64,000 nt of DNA from Sphaerulina vaccinii. Taxonomy: Eukaryota > Ascomycota > Dothideomycetes > Mycosphaerellales > Mycosphaerellaceae. Below are positions 11,101 through 21,085 of this stretch, piece after piece. Both the position numbers and the translations under genes were made by a program. The stretch covers positions 3,038,001 to 3,102,000 of the forward strand of contig JAKUDP010000002.1 in assembly GCA_022570795.1 (NCBI GenBank), given 5' to 3'. Within the stretch, counting starts at the first letter, position 1. Each line of letters opens with the position of its first letter. The notes beneath the pieces were generated by a model, which was not told where the DNA came from, ran no database searches, and saw nothing but the letters and a program-made list of their open reading frames with translations.

Positions 11101-12010
11101 AGGGTCGCACCATCTCGTGACCGACAAACTTCTGTCTTTACGAGCATCGAATGACCTGAAAGTCGAAATTCAAGACAAGTACGGATGGACGTCTCTGTTC
11201 TGGGCCGTTGCCGCCAGATCGACCGAAATTGTATCTCAAATGCTCGGAGATGAGCGATTTACAGTCAATGCTGTGGATCTTCAAAACCGAAGTGCGCTCT
11301 CGTGGGCCTGCGCAGACGGAGCTGCAGCCATCGTCGATTTGCTTGTCAAAGATGAACGTGTCTGTCTGAACGAACGAGACTCTGAGGGTAATACGCCCTT
11401 AATTCATGCTGTGAAGTCAGGGGATTGGAAAACAGTTGAGTGCCTGTTCAAAGGCCACCTGAGCAGCCGCGCGGAGCAGGATGGAGAGAAAGGTCTCGAT
11501 ATAGAAGCGCAAGACTTGACCGGCCGAAACGCAATGTCATGGGCGGCTCAAAAAGAAGACTCGCGAATTTTGAAGCTTCTACTTGAGCAGCATCCCGTTA
11601 CAGCGGGCTCCATCGATAAGGGTCGATGGCTACCACTTGCATGGACTCTGGAGCCTCCCGGATACCTCGAGAACGCTCGGCAGCTTATTCCTCATTCGAA
11701 ACCATATCTAGACCGTCTAGATTACTCCGGCGGCTCAGTACTCACTTCTGCGGCCAAGTGGGTGCGCGATCCTGATTTCGTCTATCTCTTGATTACTGAG
11801 ACGGACCTCAATGTGGACTTGGTGGATGGGGCTGGCCGTACAGCTCTTTCATACGCAGCTGCAAATGGGTCCTTGGAGATTGTGGAGCTGCTTGTGGGCA
11901 TTGGGAAAGCAGATCCATCGATTGCAGACTTTGCTGGCTGCACTCCTTTTCACTGGGCAGAGAAAGCTCATCACGAACACGTTATTGGCTACCTTCAACG
12001 TGTACGTTAG
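8159..12010 (+). CDS. NACHT-ankyrin STAND receptor (fungal NLR-like protein)
   Basis: A single-exon 1283-aa protein. Residues about 80-300 resemble the fungal NACHT N-terminal domain (NACHT_N type), opening with LWDLAFEMLQSSN. A NACHT NTPase follows: Walker A GPPGVGKS at residues 414-421 and Walker B LLLILDALDE at 523-532, with the DALDE ending typical of NACHT rather than NB-ARC. From about residue 880 to the end there are some 7-9 ankyrin repeats, for example GRTALSYAAANGSLEIVELL and NRSALSWACADGAAAIVDLL. Fungal proteins of this layout are cytoplasmic signal-transducing ATPases linked to non-self recognition and regulated cell death, with ligand sensing assigned to the repeats. No HeLo, Goodbye or patatin effector domain is visible at the N-terminus. 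All NTPase motifs are intact and the frame is clean, so it is probably functional despite the RIP block 2 kb away. Confidence 0.9.
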   Translation: MELRGRLKRFLRRQPRPRTFGAPEASANSLHLVTAAVPDIDHALSAQQPQPERSELPRTSNPTTTDLLVQDGNQTDSVRDLWDLAFEMLQSSNSDVMEEYEEFLVQHSTTTAAESETRSVLKDLRQVPGATRSQQLEQVLSDQHEAYLKDQWMVKVGRKKVPVQEVVTHIMSAVTAAKDFIGAAASNEPHAALAWAGVAVILNVLINATAQEEEALDGLNYIQILLLQYRLLQKLYLDEPREATTMTTTAMKLWCEWRHNTAELYSQILGYQLSLVTHYCKSRFVRTARNLAQADDWRSLREKIESTHSRGEGFQGILQQLDSVTIDTILHQSRQQAARLEDIHRMLDRSEWTKKKERLGEWLGKMFEGVGDEIHEKLRESRTNGAEEETANSFVADVVRWLTADTSMIYWSHGPPGVGKSMAVSAVIDHVENHLPDLNLDGFAYVYFQWGKRESQTPLAVYASLLHKLRARSTALAKSLEMLYDKQSRQITPPRAYELGGQLSALNAASTLGASKQDNGGRLLLILDALDEASPNTNSPITKWFDSLDPKVFRVLVTSREGRFASAARPSIHTVLFEADKDEMSSYIKTRLSQSSGVLQGREQLVNTLTINIQKRAKGIFLRAHLLTAFVAHAGSLAREMIAASEQDFDGLKNMYDEAINQVKSLDYGSHEAMKALAWLTYTKRTLTSKELAEALAYGSDNRTFDPQDVYVRNFASDYRGLVVVDRNHESVRLAHETISEYLRSLPEIQTHLQTISQVCVATLRQEDKAPSSVSSHQSHAGGSNTESPTTEFGTLFDESTSCSMRKQGFFEPQLELYDYAARFWTIHFRESESSNDTAAIARAKNIYDDGSPLRWAEYVDIGNHDNRQPIDPDVLTASCFYGHHQITRQLLTDQSFGDHNVGSAIYWAAEKGYFKCLELVCSCMSNNMELSQCYHLQRSPLAAATASGHIDCVDYLLSKKLFDLNGQDAGGITALSLAAKGSHHLVTDKLLSLRASNDLKVEIQDKYGWTSLFWAVAARSTEIVSQMLGDERFTVNAVDLQNRSALSWACADGAAAIVDLLVKDERVCLNERDSEGNTPLIHAVKSGDWKTVECLFKGHLSSRAEQDGEKGLDIEAQDLTGRNAMSWAAQKEDSRILKLLLEQHPVTAGSIDKGRWLPLAWTLEPPGYLENARQLIPHSKPYLDRLDYSGGSVLTSAAKWVRDPDFVYLLITETDLNVDLVDGAGRTALSYAAANGSLEIVELLVGIGKADPSIADFAGCTPFHWAEKAHHEHVIGYLQRVR

Positions 12011-13330
12011 CAGTCGCACAGATGCATCCTGTTCAATAGTGACATGTAGTCTTGTCAGATTATTCAAAACTACTGACTGCATGCTCGAATATTCTTTCGT
12101 CATTGCGAAAGTCCTGCGATTGCAATCTGAGTGTACGTTGCTAAGAGAAAAATTGAGATCTCGCACGTCTCTGTGTCGCTGATCCTCGGAGACAGTGTCC
12201 GCTGAAGTCGAAATGTAGAGACTTCCCACTCAGAAAGAATCCGCGTGGACAGGCATATAAGAACAGCGGGTTCCCGGATCCAGAAGTTGAGCGGCTCTTT
12301 TTGCCTTTTCCAGAGGCATCATACTAGCAGCTAAGAACAGCCAATACCTTCTTTTGCAAACCTGCTTTCCGACTCCTGAATCACTCTGTTTCGATGACTG
12401 CTTGCTGTGAAGACCGGACTCACACTCCAGTCTTGAGCGCTCAGATACCCATCCAGGCAAGCTACGGTACCTTCTACGTGCTTCATACACACGTTATGGA
12501 GTGCACCAGATGGCATCTGCAATGTATTCCTTGTGAGGGCATGACTGGAGTGATGCTATTCACATCACCTTACGTACTGCAAACAAAATTCGTCTTGGCG
12601 TCCAGGTGTCGAACACCCGCACGAGATCTTCTTCTTCTTTTTGGCATATCGATCTTCACCCTATACTGGGTGTCATTTCCTGCTCACAAAGCACTCTACA
12701 GCCAACATGAAGACTCAGGAAACGGTTTCCCTTCCGGCGCCACCCAATTATGTCAAATCGCTTTTGAACCTGATCAGAGTATTGGAGACCTTGCACGACC
12801 TTGGCCAGACATGAATCCAGCCAACCCATATACCTTGCTGACTCGAGAGACAGCGGACACCCTCGAGTAGCTATCGGGCTGGAGTTCGACCAACGAGAAT
12901 CGACAGAGCCAAGCAGCTATGGATCGATGCAATGAGACGGCATGACCTTCACGATCCTGCTCTGCCAATGGACCATCTATAGCAGTGCTCGATATCCTTT
13001 ATCGCAGGCCATAGTCGATCAGGTCACTAACGAGCTTCAACTACAGGTGAGCATTGCTGGTGTTGAGCTTGCCGACCTCGAACTCAGCGATCGAGATGTT
13101 GCGCGTATCACCGGCTCAGCAGCTTATACCAGGCTGACACTCCACTACCTATCATCTACTACTAGCGGATTCGTGTGGAAGAACCTGACTGGCATCTCCG
13201 ACCCTGTATTGTTCGGCGGTGTTCTGATACTGCCGATCAATGCATTTGGCAGTGGACAGGAACACTCAGGCAGCGCTATTGATCGGTGCTGCCGACGATG
13301 CCAATGTCAGGCATCTCTCTCATAGATTTT
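12011..13330. other. unassigned region with fragmentary coding potential
   Basis: No complete gene is supported. On the plus strand, frames at 12394-12870 and 12942-13325 stay open. A frame starting at ATG 12707 (MKTQETVSLPAPPNYV...) resumes after stops as AKQLWIDAM near 12911. This looks like a decayed or unrecognised multi-exon gene, and I could not join it with confident splice sites. No domain was recognised. Confidence 0.3.
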
Positions 13331-13479
13331 GGAAGCATTCTCCAAGCGGTTAGAGTGCTCACCTCTCACCTTGGCGATCGGCTGTGCAGAAGGTGTAACT
13401 ATTCAGCTTTAGCGACTTGATATAAAGAGCGCAAAACCACAGCAAGACTTATTACCTGCGCGAGGTATGAATTATCGAG

Positions 13480-13885
13480 TCAAACACTATTCTTGAAAGC
13501 GCGATAATTCGTATAAGTTAGATAGTTTATAGTTCTGCAATTATATTTGTAACTATAAGTAGAGTATAAAAGCTAGTAGAGAAAGGTTAATACCTAACTT
13601 AAGTTACTAAATAAATATAATTATATTATTTAATAATTGCTTTAGACCTATATTATTTAATTAATCTCTATATAATACTACTTATAGCGCAAGTAGTAGA
13701 AATACTTCTAGAAGAAAGGAGAGTAAAGTTAGTAGTAATTATCTAGAAAGTCTAGAGATTTGTAATTAGTAGATATACTACTAAATTGCTTATACTAAAA
13801 ACGAAGATACTATCTATTATCTAGCTAGTATCTATAGGCTATAGAGCCTATTATTATAGTATATTACGGGCGAGCTAGAGAAGGG
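13480..13885. repeat. short AT-rich RIP-like patch
   Basis: A 400-bp island with the same TA/TAG-rich, CA/TG-poor composition as the first 6 kb, flanked by normal sequence. It is probably a fragment of a RIP-mutated repeat. Nothing in it is decodable. Confidence 0.65.
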
Positions 13886-15184
13886 GGTCGAGTTTTATAA
13901 GGTAGTAAGAAAGAGAAAGAAGACGCGAGGTCAGGCATCCTAAGAAGTTATGCAAGCTCGGGCGTACAGGCCCTAAGCGCCGCGGCCATTTCCCGACGCA
14001 GATGCGTCCGTTTCCTGATGCAGCAACGCGGCCAGGCTGACAACATGTCAAACATGACTAAGTCTACGGCAGACTCATTGGCGCCAGCCTTCAAGATCCT
14101 TCGCACCATCACGAATATTTTCACAGCACGAACTGAACGCGTTCGAAATCAAGACTACCGCCGACTTCGAATCTAATGTCACCGACTTCGAACGAGGCTC
14201 CACGCGACCTTTCCATCACAAGTCAACAGTACCGGGAGCTCAACAAGGCGAATTTGAACCACGATGAAAGCGAAAGTGACGCGTCAACCAATGCACGCGC
14301 CTTTTTGGCAAGCCCTCCTGTGATACTTTGATGGTTTCTTTTACAGCTGAAATATTCCTCTCAATTAATAAGCAGCATTCTACGGCTGGCGAGTTTCTTG
14401 TTGACCGTAGACCCTCGACTTGCGGAACAGGACCGCCTTTGACCGCCCGGGGCGTGCTAGAACCGTTCAAGGCATTGACTGGGCACTCTCATGATTGGCT
14501 CATGCACATCAAAGGTCTGGGCTGAGCTCGCCGACCCCTTAGGAGCGTGTGATGATATCAACAATGTGTTTCGAAGAAATACACGACGAGCCGCGGGACA
14601 GGACTTTGGTTCCATTGTAGAGATAATCATCTCTTCAGGCGGCCTGATCTGCTGACTGGATGCGCAGCAGTCTGTCTACAGAGAATTGCACTGTAGTCAT
14701 AACACAAATCCAGGGTTGGGTAAGGCTTTAGCTCGTCTTTATGAAGACTACCATCTTGAATGTGAAAGAAAGTTGCATGGCTCTCGATGAGGAATATCAC
14801 ATGCATGACAAAAGTCTTTTGTTAGAACATCAGCTCCTGTGATGAAAAGTGCTTTTGTCATGCATATCAATCCTTCGGCCTCGGTTATCGTGTGGCGCAT
14901 TAGTTGGACGCCGTTGTTGGCCCTGAGTGGGATCTGTCAGAATGTAAGGTACACTAATTCAAACCAGTCGGATCTGGAGCTCCGCTCTGAGTTATCATTT
15001 ACCGACGCAGAAGAAGGTGCTTTACACGAGGATCGAGGTATGAGGTGGTGACAAAACCACTTGCTTGGCCACATGTCAGCCTTGTCATAGCACGTATGGT
15101 ATGCATGGAATGGGCCATGTTCCTGCATTCTGATTGAGACAACAGCGAATACCCACAGAGAAGCTCTTCCACCCCACATGTTCC
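13886..15184. other. intergenic region upstream of the Zn2Cys6 gene
   Basis: No gene is supported. Open frames are short and unconserved in appearance. It contains the inverted repeat at 14801-14865 and presumably the promoter of the gene starting at 15185. Confidence 0.5.
14801..14865. repeat. 14-bp perfect inverted repeat (hairpin)
   Basis: ATGCATGACAAAAG at 14801-14814 is matched by its exact reverse complement at 14852-14865, with a 37-nt loop that itself contains a nested AAAG/CTTT palindrome. It lies about 320 bp upstream of the Zn2Cys6 start. Its function is unknown. It could be a cruciform, a small element or a transcription-factor site pair. Confidence 0.7.
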
Positions 15185-16725
15185 ATGGCTCGAGACAACA
15201 AGAACAAGAAGGAGAAGGAGAAGGCACGAGAGACAGGTTCTGTTACTCGCTTGAAACCACTGCAGGTAGCATGTGCGCAATGCCGCCGTCGCAAGGCTCG
15301 TTGCGATGGAGGTCGACCTGCCTGTGCTTCCTGTCACAGCAAGAAAGAAGACTGTGCCTATGACACACAGGAAGGCGAGTCCCGTACGGCAGCACTGCGT
15401 CGCGAGAATGAAGCACTGCAGAACAGGATAGCGCAGCTTGAGGGGATTCGGTCTGAGAGCGATACCAAGTCCTCCATCTTGGGACATCCCTACCAAGCAC
15501 TGGAGTTGGAACCCGGGTCCGCCACGACGTATACTTCTCCTGACAGTGGTGCATCACCAGCATCAGCAAGCACCGCCGGTACCCAGTCCGCTGTCATACT
15601 TCAGGCCATGTCTGGACTTGATGACCAGATGGCATCCATGTTGCTGGCAAAGCTTCGCACCGGGCATAGCTGGGAAGAACTAGTCGATGACATTCACCAA
15701 AGCAGCTATGTATCGAAGGATCAACCTACAATGTCGAGAACGATAACCAGAACGGCCACGCTGTCCAGTCACCCTTCTCAAGACTCCGATCAGATCATGT
15801 CGGATGGTGTTGATTCAGATTCGCCAGAGCGCAGACTTTCATCCCTACAATTGTCCATCGGCGAAAACTTGAGCAGAACTAGTCATCTTGTCTGGAAACG
15901 AGACTTTCATAGTACTGCCCGACAGATCAATCTCAGTGCCAACTTTACTGCTACAACAAGCAGCAACCACGAGAGCCGGGAGATTCCAGTTCAGATATGG
16001 GCGATCGTGCCTCTGGTTGATTCTACAGCTCAGGACTGCTTCGAAACTGTTTTCAAGGACGCCCGAGCCGCTATCGAAAGTGGAACGTCTGTGCAGAACT
16101 TTTATGGTTCGCACGTATGGCTTGAAGCATTACACGATGAACGCGTTTATCAGAATGCGCCTCGACTCAGCCAGCTCGTGGCGAACTTGATACGAAGAAC
16201 ACAGTCCCAAGCAGGGTACGATCGTATAACTGGATACGGAATCATGTGGTTGTATTGGTAAGCACTGTATACTGTATATGCATGTAGACACTGGCTGGCT
16301 GGCAGTGGTGGCTGGACCTTCACTCCGAGACTCTCACGACTAACATGAACAATAGGACTCACTTCAGATGGATCCTCCACGCCAGTCCTCAAACATATCA
16401 CGACATGCCATCAATACTCCGACCCACTCCTCCGCAACTGTTCGTCATGCATCCACGCATGTTGGACTTTATCCTCTCACCAGGTCTCAGAAACTATCTG
16501 CTCGATACGGGCAAATACACTCCAGCTCTATTGGCCGATGCTGTGAAGAATGTTGTCTGCAATTGGTCTGGCACACTTGAAGAGGCTACTACCACGCCTA
16601 CTGGAAATCAAGGTACTGGTACTGGCGAAGGCGTTCATCTGAGTGCAAGGTTCAAGGCGCATATTTCGCGGCCTGAAGCTTGGACAGTTGATATTGGTGC
16701 CTTTCTGGCAGTTTCTGGAGACTAG
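15185..16725 (+). CDS. Zn2Cys6 zinc-cluster transcription factor with DUF3425-like C-terminus
   Basis: Two exons, 15185-16257 and 16356-16725, give 480 aa. The intron starts GTAAGC, has a CTAAC branch and ends AATAG. It splits the Trp codon before THFRW, and exon 2 stays open to the stop. The Met at 15185 is preferred to the upstream in-frame Met because it directly precedes a Lys/Glu-rich basic stretch and the zinc cluster. That cluster is C30-x2-C33-x6-C40-x6-C47-x2-C50-x6-C57, which binds two Zn ions and CGG-type DNA sites. A short coiled coil follows (RRENEALQNRIAQLEGI). The C-terminal block PSILRPTPPQLFVMHPRMLD and the following LRNYLLD resemble the DUF3425 motif, which is more familiar from fungal bZIP-like proteins. 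It is a nuclear regulator of unknown targets. The next gene converges on it from 17124. Confidence 0.85.
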
Positions 16726-17123
16726 GCCTAGTGCAGTGTTTGCAAGTCGATTCTGAGGCAACGAATTCGCGCAACCTCCCGAGCAAACTGATCTAAGAGA
16801 TTTCGGAAACATCATCAGGAAGGAACATATAGAGAGACCTAGAGAAAGGCGAAGTAACAGTTCCGGCTGCTTCCGTTTCAGGCGCTCCTTCCGAGACCAC
16901 TTGTTCTTGCCTTTACAATATGGCACTTGCAGATTATAATGAGTAGGTGCAGGCAAGCTGGCTCTGGCGGAGCCTACGAGCAATCGGACGAGGTGCTTCC
17001 ACCGGGCTGAGAAGGAGACAGAGTTCCGGTTGGAGGTCATTCCAGTTCAAGGCTACATCTGGTACCTACCTCATTCTCGCAGTGGCTCCATCTTGCGCAG
17101 AAAGTACGCGGAGAGAGAGAAAC

Positions 17124-19303
17124 CTACAATCCTGGAATCACGATCTGATCGTAACCCTCCATGCAGCCGTTGAGAACCAAGTACACCTGCTGTGCGAAAT
17201 CGTCCAACTTCTTCGCGATCTCGTCCTGTCTCGCTTCCTTCTGCAGATCGGCCAAGAGGAGGACGTTCATTACCGTAGCCTCTTCCAGCAGGCCTCCGAG
17301 CGGGACTATCTGTCTTCCACTGAGCTCAAGTACTCTCAGCGTTTTCAGCATCTCTAGCATCGCGTTCTCTGCGGCATCGAGGTTGACGAGCGTGGAATGC
17401 ATGGCGAACAGCCGGGAGAGGGCTTCTGCGACTGCGGTTTGAGGTAAAGTCTCGGGGTAGGTATCCGGATACGTGGCCTGGAGATCATTGATCAGGGCTT
17501 TGGTCTCCGCAATGGCTGCGGTGTTGATATCCTTGGGTAGAGGGGCGGACAGCTTGGCTCGAAGGGCTTCGCGACGAGTGAGCAGCTCTGTAATAGACGA
17601 TTAGCTGCACTCACAAATGACACGCCAGGTATGAATCATATCATGCGACACTTCAGAGAAACTTACGTTCGGAGAGTTGCGACTCTGCTTCACACACAGG
17701 ACAATCGCACTTGAAACCCCAAATTCGGTACAAGGCTTGCTGCTTCTCAGCCTGGTCGACGTACGCGCCATAGGAGATGGTGATCTCTTCTCCCTCCTTG
17801 ATGTTTCGTGTTGCTCGCAAGGTAAGTACGCCTGCAGCGCTGATGCCCTTCTCAGCATTTGGAAGACAGGAGTGGTTGCAGTAGGCAGCACGACACCATA
17901 GACCACTGGCTGAAGGACTATTCTCGTTGACACGGTTGCAGAAAGGTCCCTCCTCAAAGCTTGCGGGACAGGCAATGGCATTGTTGGACCAGATCTCGTG
18001 GACATGGAAGATGTCGATGACTGGCTTGCCGTCGATGAGGGTGTCTGAACTGCATGGCTTTGCGACATGAGCTGAGAAAAGATCAAAGACTTGAGTCGCC
18101 ATGTTCGGGTCCTGTGAGAGAGCTCGTGCGAGTTCCTTGTGTGGCGCGCCTGTGGTCTCAATCATCATGTTTCTGTGGAGATCGTACTTCAGCGCGGTGA
18201 AGGCGTTCTCCTTGTGCGGCGACAGCAAGATGGCGGCATTCTCGGTCAAGATCTGGTCACCTAGTTTGAAGACCTTCTTGCTGAACAGACCACGACCAGC
18301 TTTCTGAGTCTTGAGTACTTCGGTGGCACTGGTATCGCTCTGACCGGGGACGCTGCTAGTTGTGCCTGCGGGAGGGGTGTTCGAGGGCATGGTGTTCTCT
18401 GAGATCACGAGATCATCCATCCGCCATTCAAGCGGGGCTATCTCGTGGTCAGGCGGGAGGACCACAAGGTCAGAGGGGTGTGAGAGCTTTATGCGTGGAT
18501 TTCCATTACCATCCACCTTGCAGTAGGGTTCTTTGATCGCAATCACAGCATCCACGGGGATAGTCTGGTCTCCAGCAAAGCTGAAGGCATCGACAAGAAG
18601 GAGCTCGACCGTGCCCGCCTCATCCTCGATTCCATACGTGCCTCCAACAGGCGATGTGGCGACCGGACCTGCAAAGTAGTAGATAGATGGTAAGCAAGTA
18701 TCTCTGAACAACGCGAATGTGTTTCAGTAGGTTGTCTGTGAGCTCGTCGCCGCAGAAGGCTCAAGCTCAGTGAGACATTCGGAATGGGGATGCCTCTGGC
18801 CTACTACTGCTTACCGAAGCGACGCACTATGAGCGCCTGGCCAGTGTGTCGAGTCTCCAGAAGCAGGTCGTTGATCTTGAGCGAGCAGTCGAGTTGGCTG
18901 ATGGCCTTGCTGCATGTCGGATATGGTCGATCCACAATGAGTACCTGCAAAAGTAGTAAGTAGAAGGTAAGCAAGTATCTCTGAAAAACGCGAATGTTTC
19001 TCAGCAGATCTGTCTGTGAGCTTGTCGCATTAGCAGGCTCACGCTCAGTGAGACATGGCAGAGAGGGCGTGCCTTTGGTCTACTACTGCTTACCTGCAGA
19101 TCTCCACCAGAGATTTGAGCTGTGGCGGCTCGATCGCGTCCGCTCTCAAGGGCGTGGACTACATCTGCCCGGCTGAGAAATGGTGCTTCAGATCGTGGTT
19201 TGCCATTCAAAAGAGACGCTTTCTGCTGTTGAGCAACGCAGGCAGACCGAATATGATTGACGAGCGCGTGCTTTTTCTCGCGATCTTCCCAAGTTTCAAT
19301 CAT
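17124..19303 (-). CDS. SET-domain protein, putative lysine methyltransferase
   Basis: Four exons on the minus strand, 19303-19094, 18944-18815, 18668-17667 and 17587-17124, give 601 aa. The SET core is in exon 3: AGRGLFSKK, then NHSCLPN (residues 378-384, the conserved SAM/lysine-channel motif) and EGEEITISYG. A post-SET-like CDCPVC Cys cluster ends exon 3. The N-terminal 110 residues plus a beta-rich stretch (LLLETRHTGQALIVRRFG) resemble the fungal SET family often labelled TPR-SET, although no clear TPRs are visible. Exon 4 is helical and Leu-rich. Such proteins methylate lysines on histones or other proteins, and the substrate here cannot be told. Introns 1 (149 nt) and 2 (146 nt) are near-copies of each other. 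Intron 3 (79 nt) is ordinary. Confidence 0.88.
18669..18814 (-). repeat. introner-like element (intron 2 of SET gene)
   Basis: A 146-nt intron that on the minus strand begins GTAAGCAGTAGTAGGCC and ends CTACTACTTTGCAG. It is similar along its whole length to the intron at 18945-19093: shared blocks include TGTCTCACTGAGC, AGCTCACAGACA, ACATTCGCGTT and AGATACTTGCTTACC. The two ends are inverted copies (GCAGTAGTAG against CTACTACTTTGC), so the intron can fold end to end. Confidence 0.85.
18945..19093 (-). repeat. introner-like element (intron 1 of SET gene)
   Basis: A 149-nt intron and sister copy of the one at 18669-18814. It has the same GTAAGCAGTAGTAG start and the same internal blocks in the same order, and it ends CTTACTACTTTTGCAG. 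I estimate roughly 80 percent identity by eye. Both insert exactly between codons or codon bases without disturbing the frame, as expected of elements that arrive as ready-made introns. Confidence 0.85.
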
Positions 19304-19326
19304 GGTGTCTGCAGTGTGGGTGCGTA

Positions 19327-19372
19327 GAGGAAAGAGGAAGGGAAGAGGAAGGGAAGAGGAAGGAAAGAGAAC
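19327..19372. repeat. purine-rich short tandem repeat
   Basis: Four imperfect copies of a GGGAAGAGGAA-type unit lie in the divergent region between the SET gene (start 19303, leftward) and Aha1 (start 19932, rightward). A CACTT/ACTTC run follows near 19460-19478. The 628-bp region otherwise shows nothing recognisable and must hold both promoters. Confidence 0.7.
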
Positions 19373-19931
19373 GGAAGTTCAGGTAGTCATGTCGATGTTT
19401 GTGATGAAAGCCAGACGGACGGACGCACCTTCGCTGCTGAGAGCAAACTCACCTACAACTTCACTTCACTTCACTTCCAAATGTCCTGCAGGTCCAGTAA
19501 CGCGTCAGGGGCGCGGGTATTGCAGACTGACCTTCTGCATTGACTACAGCACGCAATCAGCTGACAGCTAACATGCGTTGCCATCGTCTGTGCCGCATCC
19601 TATGGCATCTGCGGCCTTCGTAGTCGTTGAATGCGTAGGAGATGTCACACGATCAAAGACGAGCGAGAGTGACACGAAAGAAGAACAGTGAAAGTAGAGT
19701 GGAGCTTTAATCCCTGCATGGCGTCTTGGAGCCTGAGGCAAGCATGTCGGACTTCTCGAGTTTCTAGAATGTTCAGAGGATGTGATATCTTTTGAAGCTG
19801 CTCCCTCTACAGACCAATTGATCTCAATATCTGTACCATTGTAGTTGCATAAGGTCGATGAGAAGCGATTCCTCTCAGCACATAGCCTGATTTCGTCAAC
19901 AGAAACATACTACAATTCCCACCGCGACACG

Positions 19932-21085
19932 ATGGTTCTCCACAACCCAAACAACTGGCATTGGGTCAACAAGGACGTCTCGGCTTGGACCAAGGACTAT
20001 CTGGAGAAGGACCTCGTCGGCATCAAGTCGGAGAAGAATGGCATCGTCGCAGAGGTCAGCAAGGTGCTGACCATGGATGGGGATGTCGATGTTTCTCAGC
20101 GAAAGGGCAAAGTGATCACTATCTTTGATGTGCGGTTACAGCTGGAGTGGAATGGCAGTATTCCAGTCAAGGAAGAGCATGAGAACGACGACGGTACCAA
20201 GGAAGAGCGAGAAGGACAGAAAGATGTCAGTGGAACTATCACGATACCAGAGGTTGCACACGATACAGAGGAGGACGAGTATGTTGTACGTTTCACATGT
20301 TCGGAGACCCAGTAATGCCTACCTGCTAACGCTGAGCTCACAGTTTGAGGTAGAGCTCTACTCCTCATCCCTCGAGAAGGAGCCGGCCAAAGAGCTTGTT
20401 CGCAAAGAACTCACACCACAGCTGCGAAAGCACTTCCAAAAGCTTGCACCGGCCTTGATCGCAGAACACGGGAAAGACGTGCAGCACGCGCCCAACGAGA
20501 ACCCGTCTTCGAAATTCACGCCAGCAAAGACCTACAGCAACTCAGGCATCGAAAAGTCCTCTGAGAAATCGACTACATCTAACAGCACATCCCACAATGC
20601 TGGTTCAGTCGTCAACACAACATCTCTCTCCGATCAACAGGAATTCCGAACCACTGCCGAACAGGTGTATGAAGTCTTCACTGATCCACAGCGCATTGCA
20701 GCTTTCACGCGTGGTACACCCAAAGTTTTCGAAGGCGCAAAGGCAGGAGGCAAGTTCGAGATCTTCGGCGGAAACGTGTCTGGGAGCTATGTCAAGTTGG
20801 AGAAACCAACATACCTGGAGCAGAAGTGGCGGCTCGCACAGTGGCCTGCAGGTCATTACAGCACTCTCAAGATCAAGTTTGAGCAGAACGACGTTGATGG
20901 TGTGACCATTATGAGAGTGGATTGGGAGGGCGTGCCGATTGGACAGGAAGAGCCAACCAAGAGGAACTGGGACGAGTACTACATTCGAAGTATTAAGACG
21001 ACATTCGGCTTCGGTGAGTGCATATGATCTATTGCGCGTTGACACGAGAAAAGTGTGCTGACCTCGAACAGGAACGATCTTGTAA
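19932..21085 (+). CDS. aha1: Aha1-type activator of Hsp90 ATPase
   Basis: Three exons, 19932-20285, 20344-21013 and 21072-21085, give 345 aa. The tiny last exon restores the family's FGFG-TIL ending, whereas without splicing the frame runs into intron sequence. The N-terminal domain carries the diagnostic NPNNWHWVNKD signature near residue 5 and covers about residues 1-150. A charged Ser/Thr/Asn linker follows. The C-terminal AHSA1/START-like domain (from about QEFRTTAEQVYEVFTDPQRI) occupies the last 140 residues. Aha1 binds the middle domain of cytosolic Hsp90 and speeds ATP hydrolysis and client maturation. Length and both domains are normal for the family. The gene is divergent from the SET gene. 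Confidence 0.95.

Noticed and set aside
13333..13405. tRNA-like A-box (CCAAGCGGTTAGAGTGCTC)
   Set aside because: No B-box/T-arm (GGTTCRA) follows within 80 nt and no cloverleaf forms.
15243..15569. Minus-strand frames across the Zn2Cys6 gene
   Set aside because: The zinc cluster and the spliced C-terminus fix the plus-strand frame. The antisense frames have no motifs.
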